Positions 10,753 through 19,579 of a stretch of 64,000 nucleotides of DNA are shown piece after piece; the stretch's first letter is position 1; each line of letters starts with the position of its first letter. The notes below the pieces were generated by a model. It was not told the DNA's origin, searched no databases, and saw only the letters and a list, made by a program, of their open reading frames with translations. The translations under genes were made by a program, and so were the position numbers. Source of the DNA: Mesorhizobium erdmanii USDA 3471 (GTDB taxonomy: Bacteria > Pseudomonadota > Alphaproteobacteria > Rhizobiales > Rhizobiaceae); NCBI RefSeq assembly GCF_000472705.1, contig NZ_AXAE01000023.1, positions 2,501-66,500 on the forward strand. Reading direction: 5' to 3'.

Positions 10753-12060
10753 CTAGCTGGGAAACAACATCATGATCGACGCTCCGGCCATCACCGCCGT
10801 TGCAATCCAGCCAAGAATGATGATTGGCCGGCCGGAAGTGAAAGGCCCCATCACGGTTCGGCTTGAAGCCAGCATTATGACGACCACCATGAGCGGCACC
10901 GCGACAACGCCATTGATGACGGCGCTCCAGAACAAGGCCTTCATCGGGCTGATGGGGAGATACTGGATGATTAGCGCCACCAGGATGCTTACGGCGATGA
11001 TGCCGTAGAAGCCGCGCGCGTCGTTGGCTTTCAGCTCGAGGCCCTCTTGCCATCCCATCGTTTCCGCCAGCGCGTATGCCGCCGAGCCCGCCAGCACCGG
11101 CACGCCGATCAATCCCACGCCCAGTATGCCGGCCGCAAAAAGCACGAAGGCGAAATCGCCTGCCAGTGGCCGCAGTGCGCTGGCCGCTTGTGCCGCGGTC
11201 TCAATGTTGGTGACACCCTCGACGTGGAGCGTTACGGCGGTTGCCAATATGATGAAATAGGATGTCAGGTCCGAGTAGAACATGCCGCTCCATGTGTCCC
11301 AGCGCAGCCGGCGCAGTTCGCGATCGGATTGCGTCGCCTCCTCGAGGAGAGAAGGGACGCCTTTCATGTCCTCGACCTCTTCGGACGCCTGCCAGAAGAA
11401 GAGATAGGGGCTGATCGTCGTGCCGAATATGGCCACCGCCATCGTGGCCGTATCGGAGTTCAGTGGTAGCTTGGGCCAGACGGTGCGAAGTGCCACCTCG
11501 CTCCAAGGCACGTGAACCATGAAAAGCACGGCGGCGTAGGCGAGAAGCGATAGCGTCAGCCATTTGAGGAAGCTGACATAGCGATGGTACGGAACGAACA
11601 CCTGCAGGATCAGGGTAGCGAGAGTGAAGCCCACTGTGGCCAGATGCCTGTTAACACTGGTGACAAGTTCCGCGACCTCGCCCATGGCCGCTATGTCGGC
11701 GGCAATGTTCAGCGTGTTGGCCGCCAGCAGCAATACAACCACGACCCTGAGTACGACCGGCGGGAAGAACGCCTTTATGTTGGCGGCAAGTCCCTTGCCT
11801 GTAACGCGGCCGATGCGGCCGCACATCGACTGGAGCGCCGCCATCAGCGGAAAGCAAAGGGGCATCGTCCAGAGCATGTTGAGGCCGAACTGAGCGCCTG
11901 CCTGCGAGTAGGTCGCAATTCCGCTCGGATCGTCGTCGGCAACGCCGGTGATCAGACCCGGACCGACGCGCGCGAGAGGATGCTCTTTCAGCCGGCTGAT
12001 CAAACCTGGCCGGCTGGTGGAGAGGGTGCCCCCCTTGGTGTTTTCTTCGATAACGTTCAT
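10753..12060 (-). CDS. NRAMP-family membrane transporter, divergent metal site
   Basis: 435 residues with about eleven hydrophobic segments and the overall NRAMP layout. The first helix region reads GLITGVADDDPSGIATY where canonical NRAMPs have DPGN. The sixth reads FGTTISPYLFFWQASEE where canonical Mn/Fe transporters have a metal-liganding MPH. The protein therefore belongs to a divergent NRAMP-related clade whose substrate is not the standard Mn/Fe, or is unknown. It is the last gene of a leftward three-gene unit behind an ABC-2 exporter (gap 33 bp), expressed from the shared site at 13750. Confidence 0.85.
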   Translation of the reverse strand: MNVIEENTKGGTLSTSRPGLISRLKEHPLARVGPGLITGVADDDPSGIATYSQAGAQFGLNMLWTMPLCFPLMAALQSMCGRIGRVTGKGLAANIKAFFPPVVLRVVVVLLLAANTLNIAADIAAMGEVAELVTSVNRHLATVGFTLATLILQVFVPYHRYVSFLKWLTLSLLAYAAVLFMVHVPWSEVALRTVWPKLPLNSDTATMAVAIFGTTISPYLFFWQASEEVEDMKGVPSLLEEATQSDRELRRLRWDTWSGMFYSDLTSYFIILATAVTLHVEGVTNIETAAQAASALRPLAGDFAFVLFAAGILGVGLIGVPVLAGSAAYALAETMGWQEGLELKANDARGFYGIIAVSILVALIIQYLPISPMKALFWSAVINGVVAVPLMVVVIMLASSRTVMGPFTSGRPIIILGWIATAVMAGASIMMLFPS

Positions 12061-12093
12061 TGCAGCGGATCGTGAGGACAGGGTTATCGGGCG

Positions 12094-12885
12094 TTACATG
12101 GTCAGGCGTGGATAAATACGCGCAGCAATCACGATCATCACCGCTGCGATGGCTGCGAGCATGATGAAGTCGGCCGCGAGCCCGTACCTGCTGGTGTTGC
12201 CAACAAGCATGAGCGCGCGCAGCGCATCGACCTCGTAGGTGAGCGGGTTTGCGAGGGAAACGACCTTCAACCAGCGCGGCATGATGTCGATGGGATATAT
12301 CGCGTTGCTGGCGAAGAAGATCGGCATGGTCAGCACCTGGCCGATGCCCATGAAGCGCTCGCGAGTCCTGACGATGCAGGCGATGATAAGCGAGAATGTC
12401 GAAAACAATCCCGAGCCGAGCGCGATCATCCCGATGGCGGCCGCAAGGTGAATGGGATCGAGGTCAACCGAGATGCCCAGCAGGAGGGCGAGCAGGTAAA
12501 CCATGGCGGCTTGCGAGAGCCTGCGCACGGCGGAGGATACCGCCTTGCCGATGACGAGCGCGCTGCGCGGCGCCGGGCTCACCATGTAGCGATGGAGCAC
12601 CCCAAGGTCTCGTTCCCAGATGGCGGCGATGCCGTAGAAAATCGCGGCAAACAGTACGCTCTGCGCAAGGATACCCGGTGCGAGGAAGTCCAGATAACGG
12701 CCGTTATCCGTGGTAAGGCCACGCACTTGAGCCATCACCTCGCCAAACAACACCAGCCATATCGCTGGCTGGATGGCACGAGTAAGGAGTTCGCTTGGGT
12801 CGTGTCGAAGCTTCCTCACCTCCGCATCCGCCACGGCGTAGGCTTGCGTGGCGAAGCCCATCAGGGAGTCGATCGGGTCAGCCAT
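12094..12885 (-). CDS. ABC-2 type transporter permease
   Basis: 263 residues, start at 12885 with a GGAGCG RBS, overlapping the end of the ATPase gene. It has about six membrane segments. The family traits are a first helix pair around PAIWLVLFGEVMAQV, the interfacial VLHRYMVSPAPRSALVIGK stretch, and IYPIDIMPRWLKVVSLANPLTYEVDALR near the C-terminus. ABC-2 permeases of this type (DrrB/NodJ-like) export drugs, polysaccharides or lipids. It pairs with the adjacent ATPase; substrate unknown. Confidence 0.9.
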   Translation of the reverse strand: MADPIDSLMGFATQAYAVADAEVRKLRHDPSELLTRAIQPAIWLVLFGEVMAQVRGLTTDNGRYLDFLAPGILAQSVLFAAIFYGIAAIWERDLGVLHRYMVSPAPRSALVIGKAVSSAVRRLSQAAMVYLLALLLGISVDLDPIHLAAAIGMIALGSGLFSTFSLIIACIVRTRERFMGIGQVLTMPIFFASNAIYPIDIMPRWLKVVSLANPLTYEVDALRALMLVGNTSRYGLAADFIMLAAIAAVMIVIAARIYPRLTM

Positions 12886-13696
12886 TGACGGCGCTCCTGC
12901 GGGTTTGGCGGATATCGCGGTAGTCCCCGGACGCATCGGCTTCCTTGCCGGCAACCGCGGCAAAGACGTCATCGAGGGTTGCCTTGGGTCCGATCGATGC
13001 CTTCAGTTCGGCGGGCGTGCCACTTTCAACCAGCTTGCCGCGATGAAGAATGCCGACCTTGTCGCAGAGCGCGTCCACTTCCTGCATGACATGCGTGGTC
13101 AACAGGATGGTGGTGCCAAGGCGGGCGCGCAGGTCGCGCACGTGATCCCATACCATGTCACGGGCCACCGGGTCGAGCCCAACCGTAGGCTCGTCCATGA
13201 CAAGAAGGCGAGGTCGGTGCAACGTGCTCTGTGCAATCTCAAGTCGCCGCAGCATCCCACCTGAATAATGCTGCGCGAGACGATCCGCGGCTTCCGTGAG
13301 CCCGGTCATCTCGAGTGCCTCCTTGATCCGCGCTGCCTGCTCCAAGCGAGGTATCAGGTAGAGGCGAGCCGACAGCAGAAGGTTTTCATATCCGGTGAGC
13401 GCGCCGTCTGCGGACACAAGCTGCGGCACGTATCCGATGGCGGCGCGCACGTCCCTGGATTGCCGCCTCAGATCGAAGCCAGCAATGAAGGCGTCGCCGC
13501 TGGTTGGCGGCAGCAGCGTCGTCAGCATCTTGATGAGCGTCGACTTGCCCGCGCCGTTCGGTCCGATCAATCCGAATATCTCGCCGGCGCCGACCCGAAG
13601 GTCTACCTGGTCCACTGCCGGCCGGTCACCGAAGGACTTCGACAACCGTTTGGTTTCGATCAGGAAATTGGGCTTTGGTAGCGGAGAAGTGTCCAT
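12878..13696 (-). CDS. ABC-2 type transporter ATP-binding protein (DrrA/NodI-like)
   Basis: 272 residues. Walker A is GPNGAGKST, the signature is YSGGMLRRLEIA and Walker B is LLVMDEPTVGLDP, with the H-loop in LLTTHVMQEVD. The C-terminal part, around ELKASIGPKATLDDVF, is typical of DrrA-type exporters. The ATG at 13696 follows GAGGA at a good distance. It is the first gene of the leftward unit ATPase-permease-NRAMP. The FixK-type site at 13750-13763 lies 60 bp upstream and is shared with the divergent sigma-like/ftsH unit. Confidence 0.92.
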   Translation of the reverse strand: MDTSPLPKPNFLIETKRLSKSFGDRPAVDQVDLRVGAGEIFGLIGPNGAGKSTLIKMLTTLLPPTSGDAFIAGFDLRRQSRDVRAAIGYVPQLVSADGALTGYENLLLSARLYLIPRLEQAARIKEALEMTGLTEAADRLAQHYSGGMLRRLEIAQSTLHRPRLLVMDEPTVGLDPVARDMVWDHVRDLRARLGTTILLTTHVMQEVDALCDKVGILHRGKLVESGTPAELKASIGPKATLDDVFAAVAGKEADASGDYRDIRQTRRSAVNG

Positions 13697-13749
13697 CGGT
13701 CCTCGGCGTTCAGTCCAGGACCTTGTAGGCGCAACAAATGCGAGACTCC

Positions 13750-13763
13750 TTGATTTCGCTCAA
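13750..13763. promoter_or_regulatory. shared FNR/FixK-type site TTGATTTCGCTCAA
   Basis: It sits midway between divergent genes, 60 bp from the leftward start (13696) and 67 bp from the rightward start (13824). One bound dimer could activate both promoters. Confidence 0.65.
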
Positions 13764-13823
13764 AGCCTAGAGATCGCGGCGCCGATAGGCTGCGCTAAAA
13801 TCTCGGCGATGAAAGGTTCCGTC

Positions 13824-14324
13824 ATGACCCCTTCGGCATCCGATCTCCGAGGGGTTGTTCCCCATCTGAGGGCATTCGCCATTTGCTTGGTGGACGACCA
13901 GAATATTGCGGACGCGCTGATCGAGATCGTGCTTCTCGGCACCTGCAAGGGCAATCCCCGCGTCGCCGGGTACGATACCCGAATGCGGCTGTTCAATCTC
14001 ATGCACCGGGAGTTTCATGGTTATGAGAGCACCAGAGCTCTAGCTCGTCTTTCAAGGCGCCCGGCGCCGCAACCCTCGCCAATCTGCGGTCTGGACAGCA
14101 CCGCTGCCAGGTCGCTCCTGCGCGCACTTTGTCCTGCCGATCGTGAAGCCATCGTCCTTTTGGATGCCTGCGGCTTCTCGGAAGGCAATGCCGCGGCAAT
14201 TTGCGAATGCGATCCCTTGGCCATTCGCGAACGAGCAAGGAACGCATCAGAAAAGCTCTCCCAAGCGCTGCACGCGAAACGATCGGCCGACAAGCGGGCC
14301 CTTCACCTTTGGCAAGCCGGTTGA
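13824..14324 (+). CDS. degenerate ECF sigma factor-like protein
   Basis: 166 residues, start at 13824 set by AAAGG seven bases upstream. The N-terminal third (LRAFAICLVDDQNIADALIE) resembles sigma region 2. The C-terminal part (LRALCPADREAIVLLDACGF, then GNAAAICECDPLAIRERARNA) resembles the region 4 helix-turn-helix of ECF sigma factors. The region 2 -10 recognition motifs are poorly kept, so it may be a regulatory sigma mimic rather than an active sigma factor. It lies 29 bp upstream of ftsH in the same direction and probably shares its promoter. Confidence 0.7.
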   Translation: MTPSASDLRGVVPHLRAFAICLVDDQNIADALIEIVLLGTCKGNPRVAGYDTRMRLFNLMHREFHGYESTRALARLSRRPAPQPSPICGLDSTAARSLLRALCPADREAIVLLDACGFSEGNAAAICECDPLAIRERARNASEKLSQALHAKRSADKRALHLWQAG

Positions 14325-14353
14325 GACTGCCGGACGATACCCTGGAGACTACT

Positions 14354-16192
14354 ATGGACAGGAAGCACAGTTTCAACGTCGGCTACTTCATCCTTGCCCT
14401 GGTCCTGGTTGGAATGTTCCAGCTCTGGCTCGGTTGGCGGGACGTCGCGCAACTCTCCTATAGCGACGTCATGCGGCTGGTCGGCGAAGGCAAGGTGGCC
14501 TCGGTCACCCTGACCGAGACGACCATCCAGGGTCAATTCAAGGAACCACAGGAGGGCAAGGGTCTTTTCGTCGCCGCACGCGTTGACCCGGCCTCAGCCG
14601 AAGCCTTCGAGAAGGCCGGCGTGACGGTGTCGGGCGGCACCGACAGCAACTGGCTGACCACCATCCTTTCATGGATCCTGCCGGCGCTGCTTTTCTTCGG
14701 GCTCTGGATGTTTCTGTTCCGCGGCTTCGCCGAGCGGCAAGGCATGGGAGGACTGATCAACATCGGCAAGTCCAAGGCCAAGGTTTACCTTGAAAGGCAG
14801 ACCGGCGTGACTTTCGACGATGTCGCCGGCGTCGACGAGGCCAAGCTCGAGCTGCAGGAGATCGTCTCCTTCCTGAAGGACAAGGACAAATATGGGCGCC
14901 TTGGCGCGCGCATTCCCAAGGGCACTCTCCTGGTCGGGCCACCCGGCACCGGCAAGACGCTGATGGCGCGCGCGGTGGCGGGCGAGGCGGGCGTGCCCTT
15001 CTTCTCGATCTCCGGTTCCGAGTTCGTCGAGATGTTCGTCGGTGTGGGTGCAGCGCGCGTCCGGGATCTCTTCGAGCAGGCTAGACAGGCCGCGCCATGC
15101 ATCATCTTCATCGACGAGCTGGACGCGCTCGGTCGAGCGCGCAGCCCCTTCGCGGGCTATGGCGGCGCGGACGAGAAGGAGCAGACGCTGAACCAGCTCC
15201 TGTCGGAGTTGGACGGCTTCGATCCTCGCGTCGGCATTGTGCTTCTTGCCGCCACCAACCGTCCGGAAATTCTCGATCCGGCGCTCACCCGCGCCGGGCG
15301 GTTCGATCGGCAGGTGGTGATCGACAGGCCCGACCGGAAGGGACGCGAGGCCATTCTCAAGGTCCATGTCCGCAGCGTCGCGATGGCGCCGGGCTTGAAT
15401 GTCGATGAAGTGGCGGCAATCACGCCGGGGTTCACAGGCGCCGATCTTGCCAATCTGGTCAACGAAGCAGCGATCTTCGCCACTCGGCGCAATGCCGACA
15501 AGGTGACGATGGATGATTTCACGAACGCCGTGGAGCGCATCGTGGCTGGTTCCGAACGCAAGAGCAGGCTGCTCAATCCGGGAGAACGTGAGAGAGTCGC
15601 GTACCATGAGATGGGGCATGCGCTTGCCGCGGCCGCGCTTCTCAAGACAGACCCCGTGCACAAGGTGTCAATCATCCCGCGCTCGATCGGCGCGCTCGGC
15701 TACACCATGCAGCGTCCGACCGACGATCGCTTTCTGATCACCGAAAGTGAGCTGAAGGAGCGGATGGTCGCGCTGCTGGCGGGCAGGGCAGCGGAGGATA
15801 TCATCTATGGTGAGGTTTCGACCGGCGCGGCCGATGATCTCGCCAAGGCCACGGATGTGGCGCGCCAGAGCGTTACACGCTTCGGCATGAGTTCCGCCGT
15901 GGGGCAGGCGGTGCTTGAGGAACAAAAGCAGCAATGGCTGGGAGACGGGTCGCTGCGCCAGCGCGACTATTCCGAGGCCACCGCGCGGGAGGTCGATGTT
16001 GCGGTGCGCCAGATGCTGGACGAAGCCTTTGCCGCGGCGCAGGAATTGCTCAGGTCACGGTTGGGTGATCTCAAAGCGGGGGCCAGCCTGCTGCTCGAAC
16101 GCGAAACCATCACACCTGACGATTTCCAGCCTTTGCGCCGCGCGCCATCCATTGCTCCCCCGATCAGGAAGGTCGCGGCAGAGCCTGCGTGA
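14354..16192 (+). CDS. ftsH: FtsH-type ATP-dependent zinc metalloprotease (second copy type)
   Basis: 612 residues, start at 14354 with CTGGAGA upstream. There are two membrane segments (about residues 9-26 and 100-120) with a small periplasmic domain between them. The AAA module has Walker A GPPGTGKT, Walker B IIFIDELDALG and the SRH ending ALTRAGRFDRQ. The protease part carries the zinc motif HEMGH. It degrades membrane and regulatory proteins under stress. Housekeeping FtsH normally lies next to tilS/folP, so this stress-island copy is probably a paralogue. It is expressed with the sigma-like gene from the site at 13750. Confidence 0.95.
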   Translation: MDRKHSFNVGYFILALVLVGMFQLWLGWRDVAQLSYSDVMRLVGEGKVASVTLTETTIQGQFKEPQEGKGLFVAARVDPASAEAFEKAGVTVSGGTDSNWLTTILSWILPALLFFGLWMFLFRGFAERQGMGGLINIGKSKAKVYLERQTGVTFDDVAGVDEAKLELQEIVSFLKDKDKYGRLGARIPKGTLLVGPPGTGKTLMARAVAGEAGVPFFSISGSEFVEMFVGVGAARVRDLFEQARQAAPCIIFIDELDALGRARSPFAGYGGADEKEQTLNQLLSELDGFDPRVGIVLLAATNRPEILDPALTRAGRFDRQVVIDRPDRKGREAILKVHVRSVAMAPGLNVDEVAAITPGFTGADLANLVNEAAIFATRRNADKVTMDDFTNAVERIVAGSERKSRLLNPGERERVAYHEMGHALAAAALLKTDPVHKVSIIPRSIGALGYTMQRPTDDRFLITESELKERMVALLAGRAAEDIIYGEVSTGAADDLAKATDVARQSVTRFGMSSAVGQAVLEEQKQQWLGDGSLRQRDYSEATAREVDVAVRQMLDEAFAAAQELLRSRLGDLKAGASLLLERETITPDDFQPLRRAPSIAPPIRKVAAEPA

Positions 16193-16245
16193 CTCGAAAC
16201 AAACGTAGCCCGCTAACAGCGTCCCCAACGAAATCTGATCGGTAT

Positions 16246-16259
16246 TTGACCAAGATCAA
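16246..16259 (+). promoter_or_regulatory. FNR/FixK-type site TTGACCAAGATCAA
   Basis: Its centre is about 77 bp before the BON-domain gene start at 16330. Confidence 0.7.
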
Positions 16260-16329
16260 CGTCACCGCATCACCGACGGGCCAGACTCGCGACGTTGCAA
16301 GAAGTATCCCGGAACAGTGAGGTGGAAAA

Positions 16330-16980
16330 ATGAGTGACAGCACCCTCAAGCAAGACATCATCGATGAACTGGACTTCGAGCCTAGCATCGATGCCGCCGA
16401 CATCGGTGTGGCAGTGGACAACGGCGTCGTGACGCTGACGGGCCACGTCCCGACCTATGCCCAAAAGGTCAAGGTCGAAGACGTGGTGCGAAACGTCAAG
16501 GGCGTCAAGGCCATCGCGCAGGAGATGGAAGTGCGTCCATTCGGCTCCAATAAGACCGCCGATGACGAGATCGCCAAGCGCGCCGTCAACACCATCGCCT
16601 GGAACACATCGATCCCCAACGGCGCTGTGCAGATCCGCGTGCAGGATGGTTGGGTAAAGCTCACCGGCAAGGTCGAATGGCAATATCAGAAGACCGCGGC
16701 GGAGGACGCCGTGCGTCACCTCGCCGGCGTTATCACCGTAACCAACCAGATCGAGATCAAGCCGCGGCCTTCGACGTACGACATCAAACAGCGTATCGAG
16801 AGTGCCCTGAAGCGCAATGCCGAAATTGAGGCGCAAGCGATCAAGGTCAACGTCCTCGACAATGGTGCGGTGAGGCTCGAGGGCCGGGTAAGCGCCTGGT
16901 CGGAACGCAGCGCCGCGGAGCGGGCCGCATGGTCGGCAGCGGGCGTGAAAACCGTTGAAGACCGGATCACCATCGGTTGA
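16330..16980 (+). CDS. triple BON-domain protein (OsmY-like, cytoplasmic)
   Basis: 216 residues built of three BON repeats. The first is around residues 5-70 (GVAVDNGVVTLTGHVPTYAQK), the second around 76-145 (QIRVQDGWVKLTGKVEWQYQK) and the third around 150-216 (KVNVLDNGAVRLEGRVSAWSE). BON domains bind phospholipid membranes and support envelope stability under stress. Unlike OsmY there is no signal peptide, so it probably acts on the inner face of the membrane. It is a single-gene unit with a FixK-type site upstream and a strong terminator 40 bp downstream. Confidence 0.93.
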   Translation: MSDSTLKQDIIDELDFEPSIDAADIGVAVDNGVVTLTGHVPTYAQKVKVEDVVRNVKGVKAIAQEMEVRPFGSNKTADDEIAKRAVNTIAWNTSIPNGAVQIRVQDGWVKLTGKVEWQYQKTAAEDAVRHLAGVITVTNQIEIKPRPSTYDIKQRIESALKRNAEIEAQAIKVNVLDNGAVRLEGRVSAWSERSAAERAAWSAAGVKTVEDRITIG

Positions 16981-17019
16981 CAACCAAATGACGGGAGAGC
17001 GCGTGCCACCCGTCGCTTC

Positions 17020-17054
17020 AAGGTGTCGGTGCTTATAGCACTGGCACCTTTTTC
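17020..17054 (+). terminator. intrinsic terminator after the BON gene
   Basis: AAGGTGTCGGTGC and GCACTGGCACCTT form a 13-position stem with G-U pairs and a short loop, followed by TTTT. Confidence 0.75.
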
Positions 17055-17548
17055 AGTCTGGACAGCACCATTATTCCGATAAACCGGGATCCTCGGAATT
17101 GGCCGATATGTTTGGACCGGCCCAATAGCCGTCTATGGGCGGTACACTAGGCCGGCAGCCGCGGAGGCCAAAAATCTACGCCGCCGCAGGAGCTCAAAAG
17201 GCAGGTGCCGGCATTGGCCTCGCCACTTTCCAGGTTGCGACCGAAGCTCGGTGATCGGCCTCAGCCCTTATCGAATTGACTCGTAGCCATCTCGTTTCGG
17301 GCGTATGCTATTCCAACCATCCGTGCCGAAAGCATTAGCAAGCCGACGCTTGAAAGTGGCTCATGCTTCACCCCGAAACGGCAGGCAGACATATAATGCG
17401 CGCTGACGGACGGTAGTTCGCCATTCTTGCGATCCTTCGATGACCGGCGCGCGAAGCATAAGAATGGGGGCGGGATGGCGCGACAGCATAGGATCAAGGC
17501 TCGTGCGCTGCCCCGGAATGATCGGTCCTGCCAATGTCTCGAGTGATC
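17055..17548. other. intergenic stretch without a supported gene
   Basis: About 500 bases with no frame carrying an RBS or a recognisable domain. A leftward frame across 17261-17677 is antisense to the following small gene and looks spurious. Confidence 0.5.
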
Positions 17549-17596
17549 TTGAACGAGCCCAAATAGTACCCGGCCCTGCCGGCGGAGGACCAAGTA

Positions 17597-17785
17597 ATGC
17601 CTACGCGCTATAACAAGTTCGTGCATGAAGAGAATGTCCGCCGTTTCGAGAAGCGCTTGGAGACGGAGACGGACCACGGCCAGCGGACGCTCTTGAGAGA
17701 GCTCCTTGCCGAAGAGTGGAAGCAGTTACGCCACCCGCTGGAAGCACCTGATGACGAGGCAGGCAAGCCTGGGCAAACTGGATAA
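17597..17785 (+). CDS. small helical hypothetical protein (62 aa)
   Basis: It has a strong GGAGGA ribosome-binding site ten bases before the ATG. The sequence is highly charged and helical (KFVHEENVRRFEKRLETE, then LLRELLAEEWKQL). It aligns with the 64-residue protein at 31223: both share the pattern F-x3-N-x3-(F/L)E-x2-L-x2-ETD-x3-R-x4-LLA-x-E. This makes a small paralogous family inside the island. A weak FixK-like site at 17549 (TTGAACGAGCCCAA) is only 41 bp upstream and uncertain. Confidence 0.75.
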   Translation: MPTRYNKFVHEENVRRFEKRLETETDHGQRTLLRELLAEEWKQLRHPLEAPDDEAGKPGQTG

Positions 17786-17920
17786 GACTGCTCTCTGCCC
17801 GAGCCGGCCGGATCGCGAATTTTGATTGCTTGGCCCAGGGCTATTTCAGGCAAAGCCGGGCCAACTCGCCCGGTTGCACGGATGAGCCGTGCCGATCGGG
17901 TGACTTCAGATTCGCGGGCG

Positions 17921-18748
17921 TCAGTTTGACATCAGCCGATTGAGCCAGACCTCATCCAGCAGCGACCGGGTAACTCCGCCGAACGCCCATTCCCTCAACC
18001 GGCTATGCCCGTAAGCTCCCGACACAATCAGCTCGGCATTCACCGAGGCAAAGAAATCGACAAGACGATTTCGTTCATCATCGTCCGCCTTGATGATTTC
18101 GGTGCGTGCCTTGATTCCGTGCCCGGCCAGGAAACTCGCGACATCACTGACACCGTCCCTGATCCAATCGTCCGGGTCGCGATCGATCGCCACAATGATG
18201 ACCTCGTGAGCCATGACCATCAGCGGCACGGCGTCCGCCACCGCACGTCTCGCCTCACGTGTGTCCTTCCAGGCCACCACAATCCTGCGGGCGGGCAAAT
18301 GCGCCGCGCCATGGGCCGCGACGAGAACCGGCCGGCCGGCGCGCAGCACCAGCGACCCCGGGTCAACCGTGCGGTAGGAATCACCCGTCAAGACACCCTG
18401 CGAAGCGCTCATCACAACCAGATCGGCCGCGCGAGCGATTCTGGCCAGCGCCCGATCCGGATTTTCGATTGCCCCATGCCACCCTGTCTTTACCGTGCCT
18501 GCCACAAGGCTATCGAACTCGCTGTTCCGATCTTTTAGCCGTTGGCGGATTTCATCCCGCGCCTGTTCCCAAATCTCAGCAGCGATCGCCGCGCCCTCAG
18601 GCGCCATCGTTACCGGCAGTGGAGCGTCCGCCGCGCAGAATCCGATCAGACGGGCGTCAAAACGCTTGGCAAGATCGATCCCGAGCCGCGTCAACGGTTC
18701 GATCGGATCATCGATATTCAGGTTCAGCAGAATTGATTTGTAGCTCAT
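17921..18748 (-). CDS. universal stress protein (two UspA-like domains)
   Basis: 275 residues, start at 18748 (GGGAGCG upstream). Each half has a Usp-like fold. The first opens SYKSILLNLNIDDPIEP and ends GSLVLRAGRPVLVAA. The second starts RRIVVAWKDTREARRAV and ends ELIVSGAYGHSRLREWAFGG...LNRLMSN. The GAYGHSR-x9-G loop is the nucleotide-binding signature. It is closely related to the Usp genes at 25654 and 33712. It lies 90 bp downstream of the flavin reductase gene but has its own FixK-type site at 18807. Confidence 0.93.
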   Translation of the reverse strand: MSYKSILLNLNIDDPIEPLTRLGIDLAKRFDARLIGFCAADAPLPVTMAPEGAAIAAEIWEQARDEIRQRLKDRNSEFDSLVAGTVKTGWHGAIENPDRALARIARAADLVVMSASQGVLTGDSYRTVDPGSLVLRAGRPVLVAAHGAAHLPARRIVVAWKDTREARRAVADAVPLMVMAHEVIIVAIDRDPDDWIRDGVSDVASFLAGHGIKARTEIIKADDDERNRLVDFFASVNAELIVSGAYGHSRLREWAFGGVTRSLLDEVWLNRLMSN

Positions 18749-18806
18749 AGTAAGCGCTCCCATTGGTTCTCGATCAGTGACCCTATTACCGCAGGCAGAG
18801 CTCGCC

Positions 18807-18820
18807 TTGATGCCGATCAA
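18807..18820 (-). promoter_or_regulatory. FNR/FixK-type site TTGATGCCGATCAA
   Basis: Perfect TTGAT-N4-ATCAA palindrome, 65 bp before the Usp start at 18748. Confidence 0.75.
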
Positions 18821-18838
18821 AATCGCGTCCGTCGACAC

Positions 18839-19372
18839 TCAGGGCATGCTGGACTCCAGGTGGATCACTTCGCCGTCGACCACGAAAGCACCGTTGCCGA
18901 TGTGATGGAGTGTTTTCGGCTTCGGCTGTCCTGGATCGACCCAGGCTTTGAGGACCTCCAGCACGAAAAGATTGTATTTGTTGACCAGACGCGTATCGAC
19001 GACGCGGCATTCGAGATTGGCGAAACACTCGGCAATCAGCGGCGCCGATACCCGCTCCGCGGGAAGGGGCGTCAACCATGCCGTTGCGAACTTGTCGGTG
19101 TCCCGGCCAGAGCAGTTGCCGACCTTGACCACCTTGTCCGCAAGGCCGACCGCGGGGATTGCGATCACGCACTCCTTCGACTGACGCAAGGCGAAAAACG
19201 AAAGGTCATTGCTCGATACGATGCACGCTATCGTTGGCGGCGTGAATGCCACCATCATGTGCCAGGTCATGGTCATGACATTCGAGCGCCCTTGCCTGGA
19301 TCGCGTCGAGAGCAGAACGACTGGACCAGGCTCGATGAGTCGATAGACATCGGCAAGCGGCAGTTCCTTCAT
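18839..19372 (-). CDS. flavin reductase family protein (FMN-binding split barrel)
   Basis: 177 residues. The start at 19372 is set by AGGAAGG seven bases upstream; an ATG six bases earlier is too close to it. Motifs are VVLLSTRSRQGRSNVMTMTWH near residue 20, FALRQSKECVIAIP, and LECRVVDTRLVNKYNLFVLEVLKAW, the pattern of DIM6/NTAB flavin reductase-like proteins that bind FMN. It probably reduces or carries FMN. A FixK-type site lies 79 bp upstream, and the following Usp gene may be partly read through. Confidence 0.88.
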   Translation of the reverse strand: MKELPLADVYRLIEPGPVVLLSTRSRQGRSNVMTMTWHMMVAFTPPTIACIVSSNDLSFFALRQSKECVIAIPAVGLADKVVKVGNCSGRDTDKFATAWLTPLPAERVSAPLIAECFANLECRVVDTRLVNKYNLFVLEVLKAWVDPGQPKPKTLHHIGNGAFVVDGEVIHLESSMP

Positions 19373-19444
19373 AGCCATTCCTTCCTTCGCATCTCGACAA
19401 GGACTGTTGTCGTCGCCTTCTCGCCGGCAATGCTGTTCTTCGCC

Positions 19445-19458
19445 TTGATCAGGGTCAA
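19445..19458 (-). promoter_or_regulatory. FNR/FixK-type site TTGATCAGGGTCAA
   Basis: About 79 bp before the flavin reductase start (19372). Identical 14-mer to the site at 5694. Confidence 0.7.
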
Positions 19459-19511
19459 AGCTGGGAATGCGGGCCCGGCGATTGCGCGAACCGGATCGCA
19501 ATCCGCCTGGA

Positions 19512-19525
19512 TTGACCTGGATCAA
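19512..19525 (+). promoter_or_regulatory. FNR/FixK-type site TTGACCTGGATCAA
   Basis: About 61 bp before the small membrane protein gene at 19580. It is the rightward partner of the site at 19445 in the same divergent intergenic region. Confidence 0.7.
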
Positions 19526-19579
19526 TGTCCGCTTCAAAGCGCCCTGCGATCTTCAAACAGATCAACAAGGGGCGTCTTA

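Noticed and set aside
17549..17562. TTGAACGAGCCCAA as a FixK site for the gene at 17597
   Set aside because: Both inner half-site bases are off and the distance is only 41 bp.
17261..17677. 138-codon leftward frame
   Set aside because: It is antisense to the well-supported small gene at 17597 and shows no recognisable domain.
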